Origin: Neobacillus niacini
GTDB lineage: Bacteria > Bacillota > Bacilli > Bacillales > Cytobacillaceae
Direction: 5' to 3'
Length of the DNA stretch: 64,000 nt
Assembly: GCF_023715785.1 (NCBI RefSeq)
Contig: NZ_JAMBOX010000009.1
Location: forward strand, 1 to 64,000
The translations under genes were made by a program, and so were the position numbers. Below, piece by piece: positions 34,144 to 43,934 of this stretch (its first letter is position 1; every line of letters starts with the position of its first letter). The notes under the pieces were generated by a model that ran no database searches, had not been told where the DNA came from, and saw only the letters and a program-made list of their open reading frames with translations.

Positions 34144-35328
34144 ATGGTTTCGAATATATATAAACGGATTTTTATTATTGTCATGGACTCGGTTGGTATA
34201 GGCGAGGCTCCTGATGCAGAACGGTTTGGCGATAAAGGCGCGGATACACTCGGCCATATTGCCGACCATATGAATGGCTTGCATATGCCGAACATGGGGA
34301 AATTAGGCTTAAGCAATATCCGCGAACTGAAAGGAATTGAAAAGGCCGAAAGACCGCTCGCTTATTATACGAAAATGATGGAAGCATCAAATGGTAAAGA
34401 TACCATGACTGGGCACTGGGAAATCATGGGACTTAATATTCAAACGCCGTTTCGTGTTTTTCCTGAAGGCTTTCCGGATGAACTGCTTTCACAATTGGAA
34501 CAGCGCACAGGCCGAAAAATTATCGGCAATAAACCGGCAAGCGGAACAGCAATTCTCGATGAACTTGGCGAAGAACATATGAAGACCGGTGCATTGATTG
34601 TTTATACATCGGCGGATTCAGTGCTGCAAATCGCTGCCCATGAAGAAATCGTCCCGCTTGATGAGTTATATTCCATCTGCAAAATTGCCCGCGAATTGAC
34701 GCTTGACGAGAAATACATGGTTGGCCGCGTCATTGCCCGTCCATTTGTCGGCGAACCGGGTAACTTCAAACGCACGCCAAACCGGCATGATTATGCATTG
34801 AAGCCATTTGACAGAACGGTCATGAGCGAATTGAAGGATGCCGGTTATGATGTAATTGCCATCGGAAAAATTTCTGATATTTACGATGGTGAAGGTGTAA
34901 CCAAGTCGTTAAGAACTGTTTCAAATATGGATGGCATGGATAAATTGGTCGAGACATTTGACATCGACTTTAACGGGATCAGTTTCTTGAACCTGGTTGA
35001 CTTTGATGCCATGTACGGACATCGCCGTGACCCAGAAGGCTACGGAAAAGCACTTGAAGAGTATGATGCCAGACTCCCGGAAGTGTTCGCAAAAATGAGA
35101 GATGACGACCTGTTGATGATCACGGCAGACCACGGGAATGACCCGGTGGCACCGGGAACCGACCATACGCGTGAATATGTACCATTACTTGTTTACTCGA
35201 AGCGAATGACTGAAGGCAAGGAACTGCCGCTAAGGGAAACGTTTGCCGATTTAGGGGCAACGGTTGCCGAAAACTTTAAGGTGAAAATGCCGAATTACGG
35301 AAAAAGCTTTTTAAATGAAATTGAATAG
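34144..35328 (+). CDS. deoB: Phosphopentomutase
   Basis: Converts (deoxy)ribose-1-phosphate to the 5-phosphate so nucleoside sugars enter central metabolism. The 394-residue alkaline-phosphatase-superfamily protein has the metal/phosphoserine region [13 protein letters not shown]...[20 protein letters not shown], and the metal ligands in ITADHGNDP and [10 protein letters not shown]. Also known as drm. AAGAAGGAGG precedes the ATG. First gene of the nucleoside catabolism operon. Confidence 0.95.
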   Translation: MVSNIYKRIFIIVMDSVGIGEAPDAERFGDKGADTLGHIADHMNGLHMPNMGKLGLSNIRELKGIEKAERPLAYYTKMMEASNGKDTMTGHWEIMGLNIQTPFRVFPEGFPDELLSQLEQRTGRKIIGNKPASGTAILDELGEEHMKTGALIVYTSADSVLQIAAHEEIVPLDELYSICKIARELTLDEKYMVGRVIARPFVGEPGNFKRTPNRHDYALKPFDRTVMSELKDAGYDVIAIGKISDIYDGEGVTKSLRTVSNMDGMDKLVETFDIDFNGISFLNLVDFDAMYGHRRDPEGYGKALEEYDARLPEVFAKMRDDDLLMITADHGNDPVAPGTDHTREYVPLLVYSKRMTEGKELPLRETFADLGATVAENFKVKMPNYGKSFLNEIE

Positions 35329-35342
35329 AGGGGAGTAAAAAC

Positions 35343-36161
35343 ATGAATCTTGAACAAATCCAAAAAGGCGCGCAGTTCTTAAAAGGAAAGTATCATAATA
35401 CGCCGAAAATTGGCCTCATACTAGGCTCCGGCCTTGGAGTATTGGCCGATGAAATCGAAAACCCGGTGAAAATCCCTTACAACGAGATTCCCGATTTTCC
35501 GGTTTCGACCGTGGAAGGGCATGCCGGCCAACTGGTATTTGGCTTGCTGAATGGTGTGGAGGTTGTCGCAATGCAGGGCCGCTTCCATTTTTACGAAGGC
35601 TACTTAATGGAAAAAGTGACGTTCCCGGTTCGTGTCATGAAGGAATTGGGAGTAGAGATTTTAATCGTCACCAATGCTGCCGGCGGCGTCAATGAAAGCT
35701 TTGAGCCCGGCGATTTGATGATCATTACGGACCATATCAATAATATGGGCACCAATCCGCTAATTGGCCCTAATGATTCCAAACTGGGCGTTCGCTTTCC
35801 GGATATGTCGGAAGCGTATACGAAAGAATTGCGGTCAATGGCCAAAGATATTGCCGCCCGCTTAAACATGAATGTTAAGGAAGGGGTTTATTTCGGCAAT
35901 CCCGGCCCAGTTTATGAAACACCAGCGGAGATCCGGATGATTCGAGTTCTAGGCGGTGATGCTGTCGGAATGTCGACCGTACCCGAGGTGATCGTTGCCC
36001 GCCACAGCGGAATGAAGGTGCTCGGGATCTCCTGCATTTCCAACATGGCAGCCGGAATCCTTGACCAGCCATTAACCCATGATGAGGTTATCGAAACAAC
36101 CGAAAAAGTAAAATCAAACTTTCTTCTTTATGTGAAAGAAATAGTAAAAAGCTTGGCGTAA
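35343..36161 (+). CDS. punA: Purine nucleoside phosphorylase (guanosine/inosine type)
   Basis: Phosphorolysis of inosine, guanosine and deoxy forms. The 272-residue trimeric-type (PNP-I) enzyme has [30 protein letters not shown] and the purine-binding [13 protein letters not shown]. It starts 15 nt after deoB. Called pupG in B. subtilis. Together with deoB and pdp it forms one pathway for purine and pyrimidine nucleosides. Confidence 0.94.
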   Translation: MNLEQIQKGAQFLKGKYHNTPKIGLILGSGLGVLADEIENPVKIPYNEIPDFPVSTVEGHAGQLVFGLLNGVEVVAMQGRFHFYEGYLMEKVTFPVRVMKELGVEILIVTNAAGGVNESFEPGDLMIITDHINNMGTNPLIGPNDSKLGVRFPDMSEAYTKELRSMAKDIAARLNMNVKEGVYFGNPGPVYETPAEIRMIRVLGGDAVGMSTVPEVIVARHSGMKVLGISCISNMAAGILDQPLTHDEVIETTEKVKSNFLLYVKEIVKSLA

Positions 36162-36194
36162 CAGAAATTTGGGATGATAAAGTGGTGAATGTAA

Positions 36195-37499
36195 ATGAGA
36201 ATGGTCGATTTAATTGAAAAAAAGCGCGACGGACATGAACTAACAACCGAAGAGATTAATTACATTATTAAGGGATATACAGTAGGTTCGATTCCGGATT
36301 ACCAAGTAAGTGCCTTTACGATGGCGGTTGTGTTTCGCGGCATGACCGAAAAAGAACGGGCCGATATTACAATGGCAATGGTGGAATCCGGTGACCAAAT
36401 TGACTTAACGCAAATAGAAGGCATTAAGGTTGACAAGCATTCAACCGGGGGCGTCGGAGACACAACCACGCTCGTCCTGGGGCCACTCGTTGCCGCTGTC
36501 GGGGTTCCAATTGCGAAAATGTCAGGCCGAGGGCTTGGCCATACCGGAGGTACAATTGATAAATTGGAAGCTGTTGCAGGATTCCATGTTGAGATTGACA
36601 ATGAAGAATTTATTGAATTAGTTAATAAAAATAAAATCGCCGTTATTGGTCAGAGTGGAAACCTAACCCCAGCAGATAAAAAGCTGTATGCACTTAGGGA
36701 TGTTACCGGGACAGTTGAAAGCATTCCGCTCATCGCCAGTTCGATTATGAGTAAAAAAATTGCCGCCGGAGCAGATGCGATTGTCCTCGATGTTAAAACA
36801 GGGGCCGGCGCATTTATGAAAACACTTGAGCATTCACAGGAATTGGCCCATGCCATGGTTCGGATTGGCAACAATGTCGGCCGCCGGACCATGGCTGTCA
36901 TCTCCGATATGAGTCAGCCGCTCGGGTTTGCGATTGGAAATGCGCTTGAGGTAAAGGAAGCAATCGACACATTAAAAGGGGAAGGTCCTGAAGATTTAAC
37001 CGAGCTTTGCTTAACGCTAGGCAGTCATATGGTATTCTTGGCGCAGAAGGCGGGCTCGCTTCAGGAAGCACGCGCAATGTTGGAACAGGCCATTAAAGAT
37101 GGTTCGGCTCTTGAAAAGCTGAAGGTATTTTTAAGCTCTCAAGGCGGTGATGCTTCGGTTGTGGACGATCCATCCAAATTGCCGCAGGCAAAATATACAT
37201 TTGAACTGGAAGCAAAAGAAGACGGCTATGTAGCTGAAATCATTGCTGATGAAGTTGGAACGGCAGCCATGCTGCTTGGCGCCGGCAGAGCAACAAAAGA
37301 GTCAGTGATTGATTTGGCTGTCGGTCTTGTGCTAAGAAAGAAAATTGGTGACCAGGTAAAAAAAGGAGAATCATTGGTTACCATTTACAGCAACTTTGAA
37401 GACGTCAGTGAAGTAAAAGAAAAACTGTATGAAAATATTAAAATCTCCACTGCAAAAGTGGATGCACCAATCCTCATTCACGGGGAAGTTACCGAGTAA
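36195..37499 (+). CDS. pdp: Pyrimidine-nucleoside phosphorylase
   Basis: Phosphorolysis of uridine and thymidine. The 434-residue protein has the thymidine/pyrimidine phosphorylase signature [26 protein letters not shown] for phosphate binding, and VKTGAGAFM. In B. subtilis pdp lies in a different operon (dra-nupC-pdp), whereas here it follows punA by 33 nt. It ends at the very long terminator hairpin at 37515. Confidence 0.94.
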   Translation: MRMVDLIEKKRDGHELTTEEINYIIKGYTVGSIPDYQVSAFTMAVVFRGMTEKERADITMAMVESGDQIDLTQIEGIKVDKHSTGGVGDTTTLVLGPLVAAVGVPIAKMSGRGLGHTGGTIDKLEAVAGFHVEIDNEEFIELVNKNKIAVIGQSGNLTPADKKLYALRDVTGTVESIPLIASSIMSKKIAAGADAIVLDVKTGAGAFMKTLEHSQELAHAMVRIGNNVGRRTMAVISDMSQPLGFAIGNALEVKEAIDTLKGEGPEDLTELCLTLGSHMVFLAQKAGSLQEARAMLEQAIKDGSALEKLKVFLSSQGGDASVVDDPSKLPQAKYTFELEAKEDGYVAEIIADEVGTAAMLLGAGRATKESVIDLAVGLVLRKKIGDQVKKGESLVTIYSNFEDVSEVKEKLYENIKISTAKVDAPILIHGEVTE

Positions 37500-37514
37500 G
37501 TGCAGGTCATAATA

Positions 37515-37566
37515 GGTGTCAGGCACCATGTGAATATTTCACATGGTGCCTGACACCATTTTTTAT
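37515..37566 (+). terminator. Long terminator with GGTGTCAGGCACC repeat
   Basis: A perfect 20-bp stem (37515-37534 with 37538-37557) around a TAT loop, followed by ATTTTTTATTTT. The GGTGTCAGGCACC wording recurs as an intergenic repeat in many Bacillaceae, so this may be a repeat element used as a terminator. It separates the nucleoside operon from dacF. Confidence 0.85.
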
Positions 37567-37587
37567 TTTATTTAACAGGTAATATTT

Positions 37588-37616
37588 GTATAAAGTTATT
37601 GAATTTGGAAAAAATG
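37588..37616 (+). promoter_or_regulatory. Sigma-F promoter of dacF
   Basis: GTATA (37588-37592), 14-nt spacer, GGAAAAAATG (37607-37616). The -10 fits the forespore sigma-F consensus GGNRANAMTR at every position. dacF is sigma-F dependent in B. subtilis. Confidence 0.7.
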
Positions 37617-37645
37617 GTGACTATTAAGAATGGAGGGTTATGCGA

Positions 37646-38833
37646 GTGAAGAGAATAGCTTATTTGATAGTGACATTATTATTATTTACAAGTTTTGGCT
37701 CCCCAACTGCCTTGGCAGCCGAGGAAAAAAAGAAAGAAGAAAATAAAACCACCGAAATCGTTACCGATGTCCGGTCGGCTATTTTAATTGAAAGAGATAC
37801 AGGTAAAGTGCTTTATGAAAAGAACAGCAAGGAAGAATTGCCGCCTGCAAGCATGACGAAGGTAATGACGATGCTGTTGATTATGGAAGCGATTGATGAA
37901 GGGAAATTGACTTGGAATACAAAAATCCGTACAAGTGAGCACGCTGCTTCTATGGGAGGTTCGCAAATTTTTCTTGAGCCGGGAGAAGAAATGACCGCCA
38001 AGGAAATGATGCAGGGAATCGCCATTGGTTCAGGCAATGACGCTTCTGTGGCCATGGCAGAACATATCGCTGGTTCAGAAGAAGCCTTTATCGACATGAT
38101 GAATGCGAAAGTAAAGGAACTTGGCTTAAAAAATACTGTCTTTAAAAACACAACCGGTCTCCCAGAAAGCGGTCACTATAGCTCTGCCCATGACATGGCG
38201 ATTATGGCAAAAGAGCTCTTGAAATATGAAGACATTACAAAGTTTACAGGGATGTATGAATCTTACCTCCGTGAAAATACAGATAAAAAATTCTGGCTGG
38301 TGAACACAAATAAATTAGTTCGTTTTTATCCAGGTGTTGACGGCTTGAAAACGGGATTCACGGCAGAGGCAAAATACTGCCTGACCGCAACAGCCCAAAA
38401 AGATGGCATGCGCGTAATCGCGGTTGTTTTTGGCGCGTCAACTTCAAAGGATCGCAATGCCCAGGTGACCAAAATGCTTAATTATGCTTTTGCCCAATAT
38501 CAGACCCATCCGGTACTAAAACGAAACCAAGCGATTGGCGAGGCAAAGATAAGCAAGGGTGAGGACAAGAGGGTGGCGGCCCTTACTAGCGAGCCGTTAT
38601 CCCTGTTGACCAAAAAAGGAGAAAAAATGGCTGATGTGGAACAAAAGGTTATTCTTGAGAAAAAACTGAAGGCTCCGATTAAAAAAGGGGACAAGGTTGG
38701 AACCATTAAATTGGTTAAGGACGGTAAAGTGCTCTTAGAAAGCCCGCTGGTGGCCGGCAAGGATGTTAAGGAAGCAGGCTGGTGGACTCTTTATAAACGT
38801 TCATTCGGTATGTTTACAAAAGCGGGAAAATAA
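37646..38833 (+). CDS. dacF: D-alanyl-D-alanine carboxypeptidase DacF
   Basis: Forespore penicillin-binding protein that trims peptide stems of spore peptidoglycan. About 395 residues with a signal peptide (cleavage near ALAAEE), the SxxK motif PASMTKVM with the catalytic Ser, SxN as GSGNDASV, and the KTG box LKTGFTAEAKY. A C-terminal PBP5-type beta domain follows. I prefer GTG at 37646 (8 nt after GGAGGG) over ATG at 37640. A sigma-F promoter lies upstream; read-through into spoIIA occurs in B. subtilis. Confidence 0.92.
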   Translation: MKRIAYLIVTLLLFTSFGSPTALAAEEKKKEENKTTEIVTDVRSAILIERDTGKVLYEKNSKEELPPASMTKVMTMLLIMEAIDEGKLTWNTKIRTSEHAASMGGSQIFLEPGEEMTAKEMMQGIAIGSGNDASVAMAEHIAGSEEAFIDMMNAKVKELGLKNTVFKNTTGLPESGHYSSAHDMAIMAKELLKYEDITKFTGMYESYLRENTDKKFWLVNTNKLVRFYPGVDGLKTGFTAEAKYCLTATAQKDGMRVIAVVFGASTSKDRNAQVTKMLNYAFAQYQTHPVLKRNQAIGEAKISKGEDKRVAALTSEPLSLLTKKGEKMADVEQKVILEKKLKAPIKKGDKVGTIKLVKDGKVLLESPLVAGKDVKEAGWWTLYKRSFGMFTKAGK

Positions 38834-38907
38834 CATTAATTAACATTGTCGAATACTAGAGCAGTTTCACTACTTTTAGCGAAAAACAACTAGTTTTGTT
38901 TGCAGAG

Positions 38908-38936
38908 AAGGAGATTAACGGACCAGAGGCGAATTG
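38908..38936 (+). promoter_or_regulatory. Candidate sigma-H promoter of spoIIA
   Basis: AAGGAGATT (38908-38916) and GGCGAATTG (38928-38936) with an 11-nt spacer fit the sigma-H pattern (RNAGGAWWW and RNNGAATWW). The spoIIA operon is sigma-H and Spo0A controlled in B. subtilis. The predicted transcript carries the repeat at 38950-38985 in its leader. Confidence 0.55.
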
Positions 38937-38949
38937 ACTCACTATACCC

Positions 38950-38985
38950 AGAAAAGCGGAAGCGCCTAGGCGCTGAAGCTAGACA
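38950..38985. repeat. Short form of the long repeat family, in the spoIIA leader
   Basis: Read on the minus strand it is TGTCTAGCTTCAGCGCCTAG joined to GCGCTTCCGCTTTTCT. This equals the left end plus right end of the 150-bp element at 29199-29349 with its centre missing. It contains the palindrome AGCGCCTAGGCGCT. It lies between the sigma-H promoter and the spoIIAA ribosome binding site. Confidence 0.75.
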
Positions 38986-39006
38986 AGATTAAGGAGGACG
39001 GAAATA

Positions 39007-39357
39007 GTGAGTCTTAACATTGAATTTGAAATCAAACATGACGTATTATGCATTCGTTTAAGCGGTGAATTGGATCATCACACAGCGGATGAACTCCGTG
39101 AAAAAGCGACCGCGTTAATAGAAGAAAATGAAATTCGCCATATTGTCTTGAATCTGGAACAACTCTCCTTTATGGACAGCTCCGGTTTGGGAGTTATTTT
39201 AGGAAGATACAAGCAAATCAAACAAGTGCACGGCGAAATGGTCGTATGCGCAATTTCCCCGGCAGTGCAAAGATTATTCGATATGTCTGGTCTATTTAAA
39301 ATTATTAAAATGGAACCGACTGAAGAATTCGCATTGCAAAGATTGGGGGTTGCCTAA
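39007..39357 (+). CDS. spoIIAA: Anti-sigma F factor antagonist
   Basis: STAS-domain protein of 116 residues that, when unphosphorylated, binds SpoIIAB and frees sigma-F in the forespore. The phosphorylation site is the Ser in [17 protein letters not shown]. It starts at GTG after AAGGAGGACGG. First gene of the spoIIAA-spoIIAB-sigF operon; its stop lies 2 nt before the spoIIAB start. Confidence 0.96.
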   Translation: MSLNIEFEIKHDVLCIRLSGELDHHTADELREKATALIEENEIRHIVLNLEQLSFMDSSGLGVILGRYKQIKQVHGEMVVCAISPAVQRLFDMSGLFKIIKMEPTEEFALQRLGVA

Positions 39358-39358
39358 T

Positions 39359-39799
39359 ATGAAGAACGAGATGAGTCTGCAGTTTCGTGCATTGAGTCAA
39401 AATGAATCGTTTGCCCGTGTAACTGTTGCTGCTTTTATCGCCCAGTTAGACCCCACCATGGATGAACTGACAGAGATTAAAACGGTCGTGTCGGAGGCCG
39501 TAACAAACGCCATCATTCACGGCTATGAGAACGATCCAAATGGGTATGTTTATATTTCGGTGACAATTGAAGACAATGTCATTGATTTATCAATCAGGGA
39601 TAAAGGAATAGGAATTATTGATGTGGAGGAAGCTCGTCAGCCATTATTTACAACAAAGCCGGAACTTGAAAGATCCGGAATGGGTTTCACTATCATGGAA
39701 AACTTTATGGATGAGGTAGAGGTTCTCACACAACCTGGCAGCGGAACCGAGGTCAGACTACGAAAGCATTTAAAATCCAGCAAAATGCTTTGCAATTAA
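39359..39799 (+). CDS. spoIIAB: Anti-sigma F factor, serine kinase
   Basis: GHKL-type kinase of 146 residues. It holds sigma-F inactive when bound to ATP and phosphorylates SpoIIAA. The ATP-binding boxes are visible: [13 protein letters not shown] (N box), IRDKGIGI (G1) and [10 protein letters not shown] (G2). ATG at 39359 has GGGGG about 9 nt upstream and gives the family's normal length; the in-frame TTG at 39350 is less likely. Confidence 0.96.
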   Translation: MKNEMSLQFRALSQNESFARVTVAAFIAQLDPTMDELTEIKTVVSEAVTNAIIHGYENDPNGYVYISVTIEDNVIDLSIRDKGIGIIDVEEARQPLFTTKPELERSGMGFTIMENFMDEVEVLTQPGSGTEVRLRKHLKSSKMLCN

Positions 39800-39811
39800 G
39801 GAGACTTGCCA

Positions 39812-40570
39812 ATGGATGTGGAGGTCAAGAACGACAATAAACAGACGTTTCTAAAGGATCATGAAGTCAAAGAGCTTATCCAAAAAAGCCAAGCAGGGGA
39901 CCAGGAAGCACGAGATTTAATCGTCGAGAAAAATATGCGGCTTGTATGGTCAGTTGTGCAAAGGTTTCTAAACAGAGGGTACGACCCGGATGACCTGTTT
40001 CAAATTGGTTGTATCGGACTGTTAAAATCGGTTGATAAATTTGACCTTTCCTATGATGTGAAATTTTCCACCTATGCTGTTCCAATGATAATTGGGGAAA
40101 TCCAGCGTTTTATCCGCGATGATGGCACTGTAAAGGTCAGCCGGTCATTAAAGGAAATGGGCAATAAAATCCGTAAAGCCAAGGATGAGTTATCCAAGAC
40201 GCTTGGCCGAATTCCGACTGTTAATGAAATTTCCGAGTTTCTTGAACTGTCGCCTGAGGATGTCATCCTTGCCCAAGAAGCGAGCAGGTCACCGTCATCG
40301 ATACATGAAACGGTATATGAAAATGATGGCGACCCCATCACCCTATTGGACCAAATTGATGACGGCAATGATGGGAAATGGTTCGATAAAATTGCCTTAA
40401 AAGAGGCCATTCGCGAGTTGGATGAGCGGGAGAGGCTGATTGTCTATTTGCGGTATTACAAGGATCAAACACAATCTGAAGTGGCCGTCAGACTTGGTAT
40501 CTCACAGGTTCAAGTCTCAAGGCTTGAAAAAAAGATATTGCAGCAAATGAAGGATCGAATGGACCTCTAG
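39812..40570 (+). CDS. sigF: RNA polymerase sigma-F factor
   Basis: First forespore-specific sigma factor, 252 residues. Region 2 includes DLFQIGCIGLLKSVDKFDLSYDVKFSTYAVPMI split by the core-binding and -10 recognition helices; region 3 has KEMGNKIRKAKDEL; region 4 has the helix-turn-helix SEVAVRLGISQVQVSRLEKKIL. I chose ATG at 39812, 8 nt after GGAG. A small terminator (40559-40590) follows, then the sigma-G promoter of spoVA. Confidence 0.95.
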   Translation: MDVEVKNDNKQTFLKDHEVKELIQKSQAGDQEARDLIVEKNMRLVWSVVQRFLNRGYDPDDLFQIGCIGLLKSVDKFDLSYDVKFSTYAVPMIIGEIQRFIRDDGTVKVSRSLKEMGNKIRKAKDELSKTLGRIPTVNEISEFLELSPEDVILAQEASRSPSSIHETVYENDGDPITLLDQIDDGNDGKWFDKIALKEAIRELDERERLIVYLRYYKDQTQSEVAVRLGISQVQVSRLEKKILQQMKDRMDL

Positions 40571-40590
40571 TCCATTTTGTCCTTTTTTTA
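40559..40590 (+). terminator. Terminator of spoIIA operon
   Basis: ATGGAC (40559-40564) pairs with GTCCAT (40570-40575) over the sigF stop codon, followed by TTTGTCCTTTTTTT. Confidence 0.6.
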
Positions 40591-40599
40591 TGGAGTTTT

Positions 40600-40628
40600 T
40601 CATAAAAAACAATTTATTACCCATACTA
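40600..40628 (+). promoter_or_regulatory. Sigma-G promoter of spoVA
   Basis: TCATA (40600-40604), 17-nt spacer, CATACTA (40622-40628). The -10 fits the sigma-G consensus CATNMTA exactly; the -35 differs from GMATR by one base. Its location supports a spoVAA start at 40665 rather than at the upstream ATG 40590, which lies before this promoter. Confidence 0.65.
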
Positions 40629-40664
40629 ACTACACATGAAATCTTTGTGTTGGAAGTGAATGTT

Positions 40665-41285
40665 TTGGAAACGACGATCTACATTCGGATGCGGAATCGT
40701 GTCCAATCCCCTCCAAACGGAATCATATTACTAAAGGATGCAGCACAAATCATTGCTCCCGAAACAATTCTTCCAGATTTAAAATTATTGCAGATTCATC
40801 AATTAAGTGAAGAAGACGGAAATATTGTGGTCATTGATATTATGAACGTCATTGGCAGGATCACGAAACAGTTTGGAGATCTCGAGGTGCAAACCATCGG
40901 CCCTGCGCAAACGATTATTGAAGTTGTCGCCAAGAAAAAGGGAGTTTCCATTCCTTTTTTTCTTTTAATATGGTTTTTATTATTTTTCGGTTCGGCTATG
41001 ACACTAATGAATTTCCATGATGATGTCAGCATGAAGAGTGTCCAGGAAAAAATATATACCATCATCACAGGGAAGCATGATGCCAAGCCGTTATTGTTTC
41101 AAATCCCCTATTCCATTGGACTTGGGCTGGGGATGATCCTGTTTTTTAATCATGTATTTAAAAAGCGGATAAACGATGAACCGAGCCCGCTTGAGGTCGA
41201 GATGTTTAACTATCAAATGGATTTGGATAACTATGTTATTTTACATGAAAATAAAGAAAGTATGAAACGAGTCCATGACGATTAA
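40665..41285 (+). CDS. spoVAA: Stage V sporulation protein AA
   Basis: First gene of the forespore spoVA operon, required for dipicolinic acid handling in spores. From TTG 40665 (GGAAGTG 6 nt upstream) the product is 206 residues, equal to B. subtilis SpoVAA. It has an N-terminal soluble domain (ETTIYIRMRNRV) and two membrane segments (IPFFLLIWFLLFFGSAM and SIGLGLGMILFF). An ATG at 40590 would add 25 unconserved residues upstream of the sigma-G promoter. Confidence 0.9.
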   Translation: METTIYIRMRNRVQSPPNGIILLKDAAQIIAPETILPDLKLLQIHQLSEEDGNIVVIDIMNVIGRITKQFGDLEVQTIGPAQTIIEVVAKKKGVSIPFFLLIWFLLFFGSAMTLMNFHDDVSMKSVQEKIYTIITGKHDAKPLLFQIPYSIGLGLGMILFFNHVFKKRINDEPSPLEVEMFNYQMDLDNYVILHENKESMKRVHDD

Positions 41286-41697
41286 AATTTTAGCCGTTAT
41301 TTTTGTAGGTTTGGCAAGTGGGTTGGCAGTTGGGGCAGGATTTGTTGCATTTCTGACCGTGCTTGGCGTGATTCCCAGGTTAACACAGCTGTCAAAAACG
41401 ATGAAAATGATCCATCACTACGAATGGGGTGTCGTCTTTGGGGCGTTGACCGGAGTTTGTGCAAGTCTGAGAGATCCGGAACTCGGGATTTCGGCATTTG
41501 TTTTAGTCCCGCTTGGGCTGACTGGCGGTGTATTTGTGGGGATGCTGGCAGCTGGTCTTACCGAGGCCTTGAATGTCTTTCCGATTTTGGCGAAACGAAT
41601 TAATTTGGATGGAAAAATTGTCATCTTAATCATGGCCATGGTGTTTGGGAAAATATTCGGTTCGATTTTTCAATGGATATTTTTCGTTCATCATTGA
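41275..41697 (+). CDS. spoVAB: Stage V sporulation protein AB
   Basis: Membrane protein of 140 residues with about four hydrophobic helices; the pattern VGLASGLAVGAGFVAFLTVLGVIPRL is typical of SpoVAB. It overlaps spoVAA by 11 nt. In B. subtilis spoVAC follows, but here only 26 bp separate it from spoVAEa. Confidence 0.92.
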   Translation: MTIKILAVIFVGLASGLAVGAGFVAFLTVLGVIPRLTQLSKTMKMIHHYEWGVVFGALTGVCASLRDPELGISAFVLVPLGLTGGVFVGMLAAGLTEALNVFPILAKRINLDGKIVILIMAMVFGKIFGSIFQWIFFVHH

Positions 41698-41723
41698 TCT
41701 TTGCTTGAAAGGAACATGACCCT

Positions 41724-42293
41724 ATGAGCAATCGCAGGAATGTCATTTTAGTTACAGACGGTGATGAATATACAAAAAGGGCATTAGAGCAAGTCGCCAA
41801 AAAAATTGGCGGCCGGTGTATTTCACGATCCAAGGGCAATCCGTCCAGATTGACCGGACCGGAACTTGTCAGTTTAATTAAAGCGGCGCCATATGATCCT
41901 GTCTTGGTTATGTTTGATGACAGCGGCATTATTGGGGAAGGGGCAGGTGAAAAAGCCCTGAAATATGTAGCCTCACATGAGGAAATAAATGTTCTCGGCA
42001 TTGTGGCGGTGGCCGCCAAAACAAGGAATGCTGAGTGGACGAGGGTCGATGTCAGCATTGACCGCGAGGGAGAGATTACGCCATATGGTGTCGATAAGAA
42101 TGGTATAGCTGAACTGGAACTTGGCAGAATAAATGGAGATACTGTGTACTGTCTTGATGAGTTAAATGTTCCGATTATTGTCGGCATCGGGGATGTCGGA
42201 AAGATGGCAAGACGAGATTCCAGCGAGCTAGGTTCTCCGATAACGGAAAAAGCCGTAGAACTTATCCTTGAAAGGAGTGGTTATCTTGACTGA
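41724..42293 (+). CDS. spoVAEA: Stage V sporulation protein AEa
   Basis: Soluble protein of 189 residues of the SpoVAEa type ([19 protein letters not shown]..., [31 protein letters not shown]). The role is minor in B. subtilis. AAAGGAAC precedes the ATG. The genes expected between it and spoVAB (spoVAC, spoVAD, spoVAEb) are absent. It overlaps spoVAF by 8 nt. Confidence 0.9.
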   Translation: MSNRRNVILVTDGDEYTKRALEQVAKKIGGRCISRSKGNPSRLTGPELVSLIKAAPYDPVLVMFDDSGIIGEGAGEKALKYVASHEEINVLGIVAVAAKTRNAEWTRVDVSIDREGEITPYGVDKNGIAELELGRINGDTVYCLDELNVPIIVGIGDVGKMARRDSSELGSPITEKAVELILERSGYLD

Positions 42294-43770
42294 GAAACTG
42301 GCGCAGCAATGGCCGATTCCGGAATCTGTGAATGAAATCGAGAATTATATGAAGCATCGGGTAGGACTAGGGATCAGCTTTGATTTCGGGGTTCGGAAAC
42401 TATCCATATTAAAAAGGGGTGTCCACATTTATTATGTAAATGGCTTGTGCGACACCATGTATATTATCCAGCTGATGAAAGAGTTAGTTGGTATTAACAA
42501 TAAAGAAAAAGTGTCGACTGATTTATTTACAATCATTGAGAATAAACTGGTGAATCAATCGGTAGAGAGGGTTAAAACACTTGATAAAGTGGTGGATCAG
42601 GTCCTTTCCGGGTTGATTGGGATTGTGATTGAAGGAGAAAGTACCGCGTTTGTCATTGATGTACGAAGCTATCCCGGCCGTTCCCCTCAGGAACCCGATA
42701 CGGAAAAAGTGGTTAGGGGTTCACGGGATGGATTTGTTGAAAATATCATCATGAACACAGCGTTAACTAGACGAAGGATCCGTGATGAACGGCTCCGGTT
42801 TGAAATGTTAAAAGTGGGGAAAAGGTCGAAGTCCGATGTAGCCCTCGGCTATTTGCAGGACGTCGCCGATCCCGATTTGCTGAATATTATTCGCAAAGAA
42901 TTGAAGGCAATCAATATCGACGGGATTCCAATGGCGGATAAGACACTTGAAGAATTTATCGTAAAGCAGGGATGGAATCCATATCCGATTGTCAGATATA
43001 CGGAACGGGCAGATGTGGCCGCAGCCCATATATTGGAAGGACATGTTGTCATTTATTGTGATACCTCGCCAAGTGTCATTATCTCACCAACGACTTATTT
43101 TCATCATGTTCAGCATGCCGAGGAATTCCGCGAGGCGCCTGCGATGGGTACTTTTGTCCGCTGGACTCGGTTTTTGGGCGTGTTAGCGTCCATCTTTTTA
43201 TTGCCGTTTTGGTTGTTAATGGTTCTGGATCCGTCACTGTTGCCCGAAAAGCTTGAGTTTATTGGACCCAATGAGGAAACAAATATTCCATTAATCATCC
43301 AGCTGTTTTTGGCGGACTTTGGAATTGAATTTTTGCGGATTGCCGCCATACATACTCCGACCCCGCTGTCGACGGCAATGGGATTAGTTGCAGCAGTATT
43401 GATTGGACAAATTGCCATTGACGTAGGTCTCTTTGTTCCTGAGGTCATTCTCTATGTGGCAGTGACAGGAATCGGAACGTTTACCACGCCAAGCTATGAG
43501 CTTAGCATCGCCAATAAGATAGCGAGAATGATGTTAATGCTGTTGGTGGCATTTTTCCATACCCCTGGGTTTGTTATTGGCACAACTTTTTTGCTAATCT
43601 ACCTTGTCCAAATGCGGGCTCTTAATACACCATATTTGTGGCCGTTCCTTCCGTTTGAGCCTAAAGGGTTTTTACAGATTATTTTCCGCCGGGCAGTTCC
43701 GGGATCCATTCTCAGACCAAGCATTGTACATCCTAGAAATCGCTACCGACAGCCCCCTAATCAACAATAA
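42286..43770 (+). CDS. spoVAF: Stage V sporulation protein AF
   Basis: A 494-residue protein related to GerA-type germinant receptor A subunits: a large N-terminal soluble domain ([20 protein letters not shown]..., [27 protein letters not shown]) and about five C-terminal membrane helices. TTG at 42286 lies 8 nt after AAAGGAG; the TTG at 42268 would precede it. SpoVAF is thought to amplify germination with partner FigP in B. subtilis. Last gene of the operon; a hairpin follows. Confidence 0.92.
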   Translation: MTEKLAQQWPIPESVNEIENYMKHRVGLGISFDFGVRKLSILKRGVHIYYVNGLCDTMYIIQLMKELVGINNKEKVSTDLFTIIENKLVNQSVERVKTLDKVVDQVLSGLIGIVIEGESTAFVIDVRSYPGRSPQEPDTEKVVRGSRDGFVENIIMNTALTRRRIRDERLRFEMLKVGKRSKSDVALGYLQDVADPDLLNIIRKELKAINIDGIPMADKTLEEFIVKQGWNPYPIVRYTERADVAAAHILEGHVVIYCDTSPSVIISPTTYFHHVQHAEEFREAPAMGTFVRWTRFLGVLASIFLLPFWLLMVLDPSLLPEKLEFIGPNEETNIPLIIQLFLADFGIEFLRIAAIHTPTPLSTAMGLVAAVLIGQIAIDVGLFVPEVILYVAVTGIGTFTTPSYELSIANKIARMMLMLLVAFFHTPGFVIGTTFLLIYLVQMRALNTPYLWPFLPFEPKGFLQIIFRRAVPGSILRPSIVHPRNRYRQPPNQQ

Positions 43771-43837
43771 AAAATTGCAGAATTAGGACAGGTGTGCTAA
43801 AGTATTTTTAATTAAATAAAGAATTCCGAAAATCAAA

Positions 43838-43885
43838 ATAGGCAGTGTCTAAAGCGGATTCTGTCTATTTGTTTATTATTTTTTA
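43838..43885 (+). terminator. Terminator of spoVA operon
   Basis: ATAGGCAG (43838-43845) pairs with CTGTCTAT (43861-43868) with one G-U, followed by TTGTTTATTATTTTTT. Confidence 0.6.
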
Positions 43886-43934
43886 AGATTGTCTACATAC
43901 ACTGTAGGGAGTCGTTACGGAGAGAGGGAAAGGA

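Noticed and set aside
43771..43934. Lysine riboswitch upstream of lysA
   Set aside because: The 164-bp gap holds only a terminator-like hairpin and is too short and unlike the L-box.
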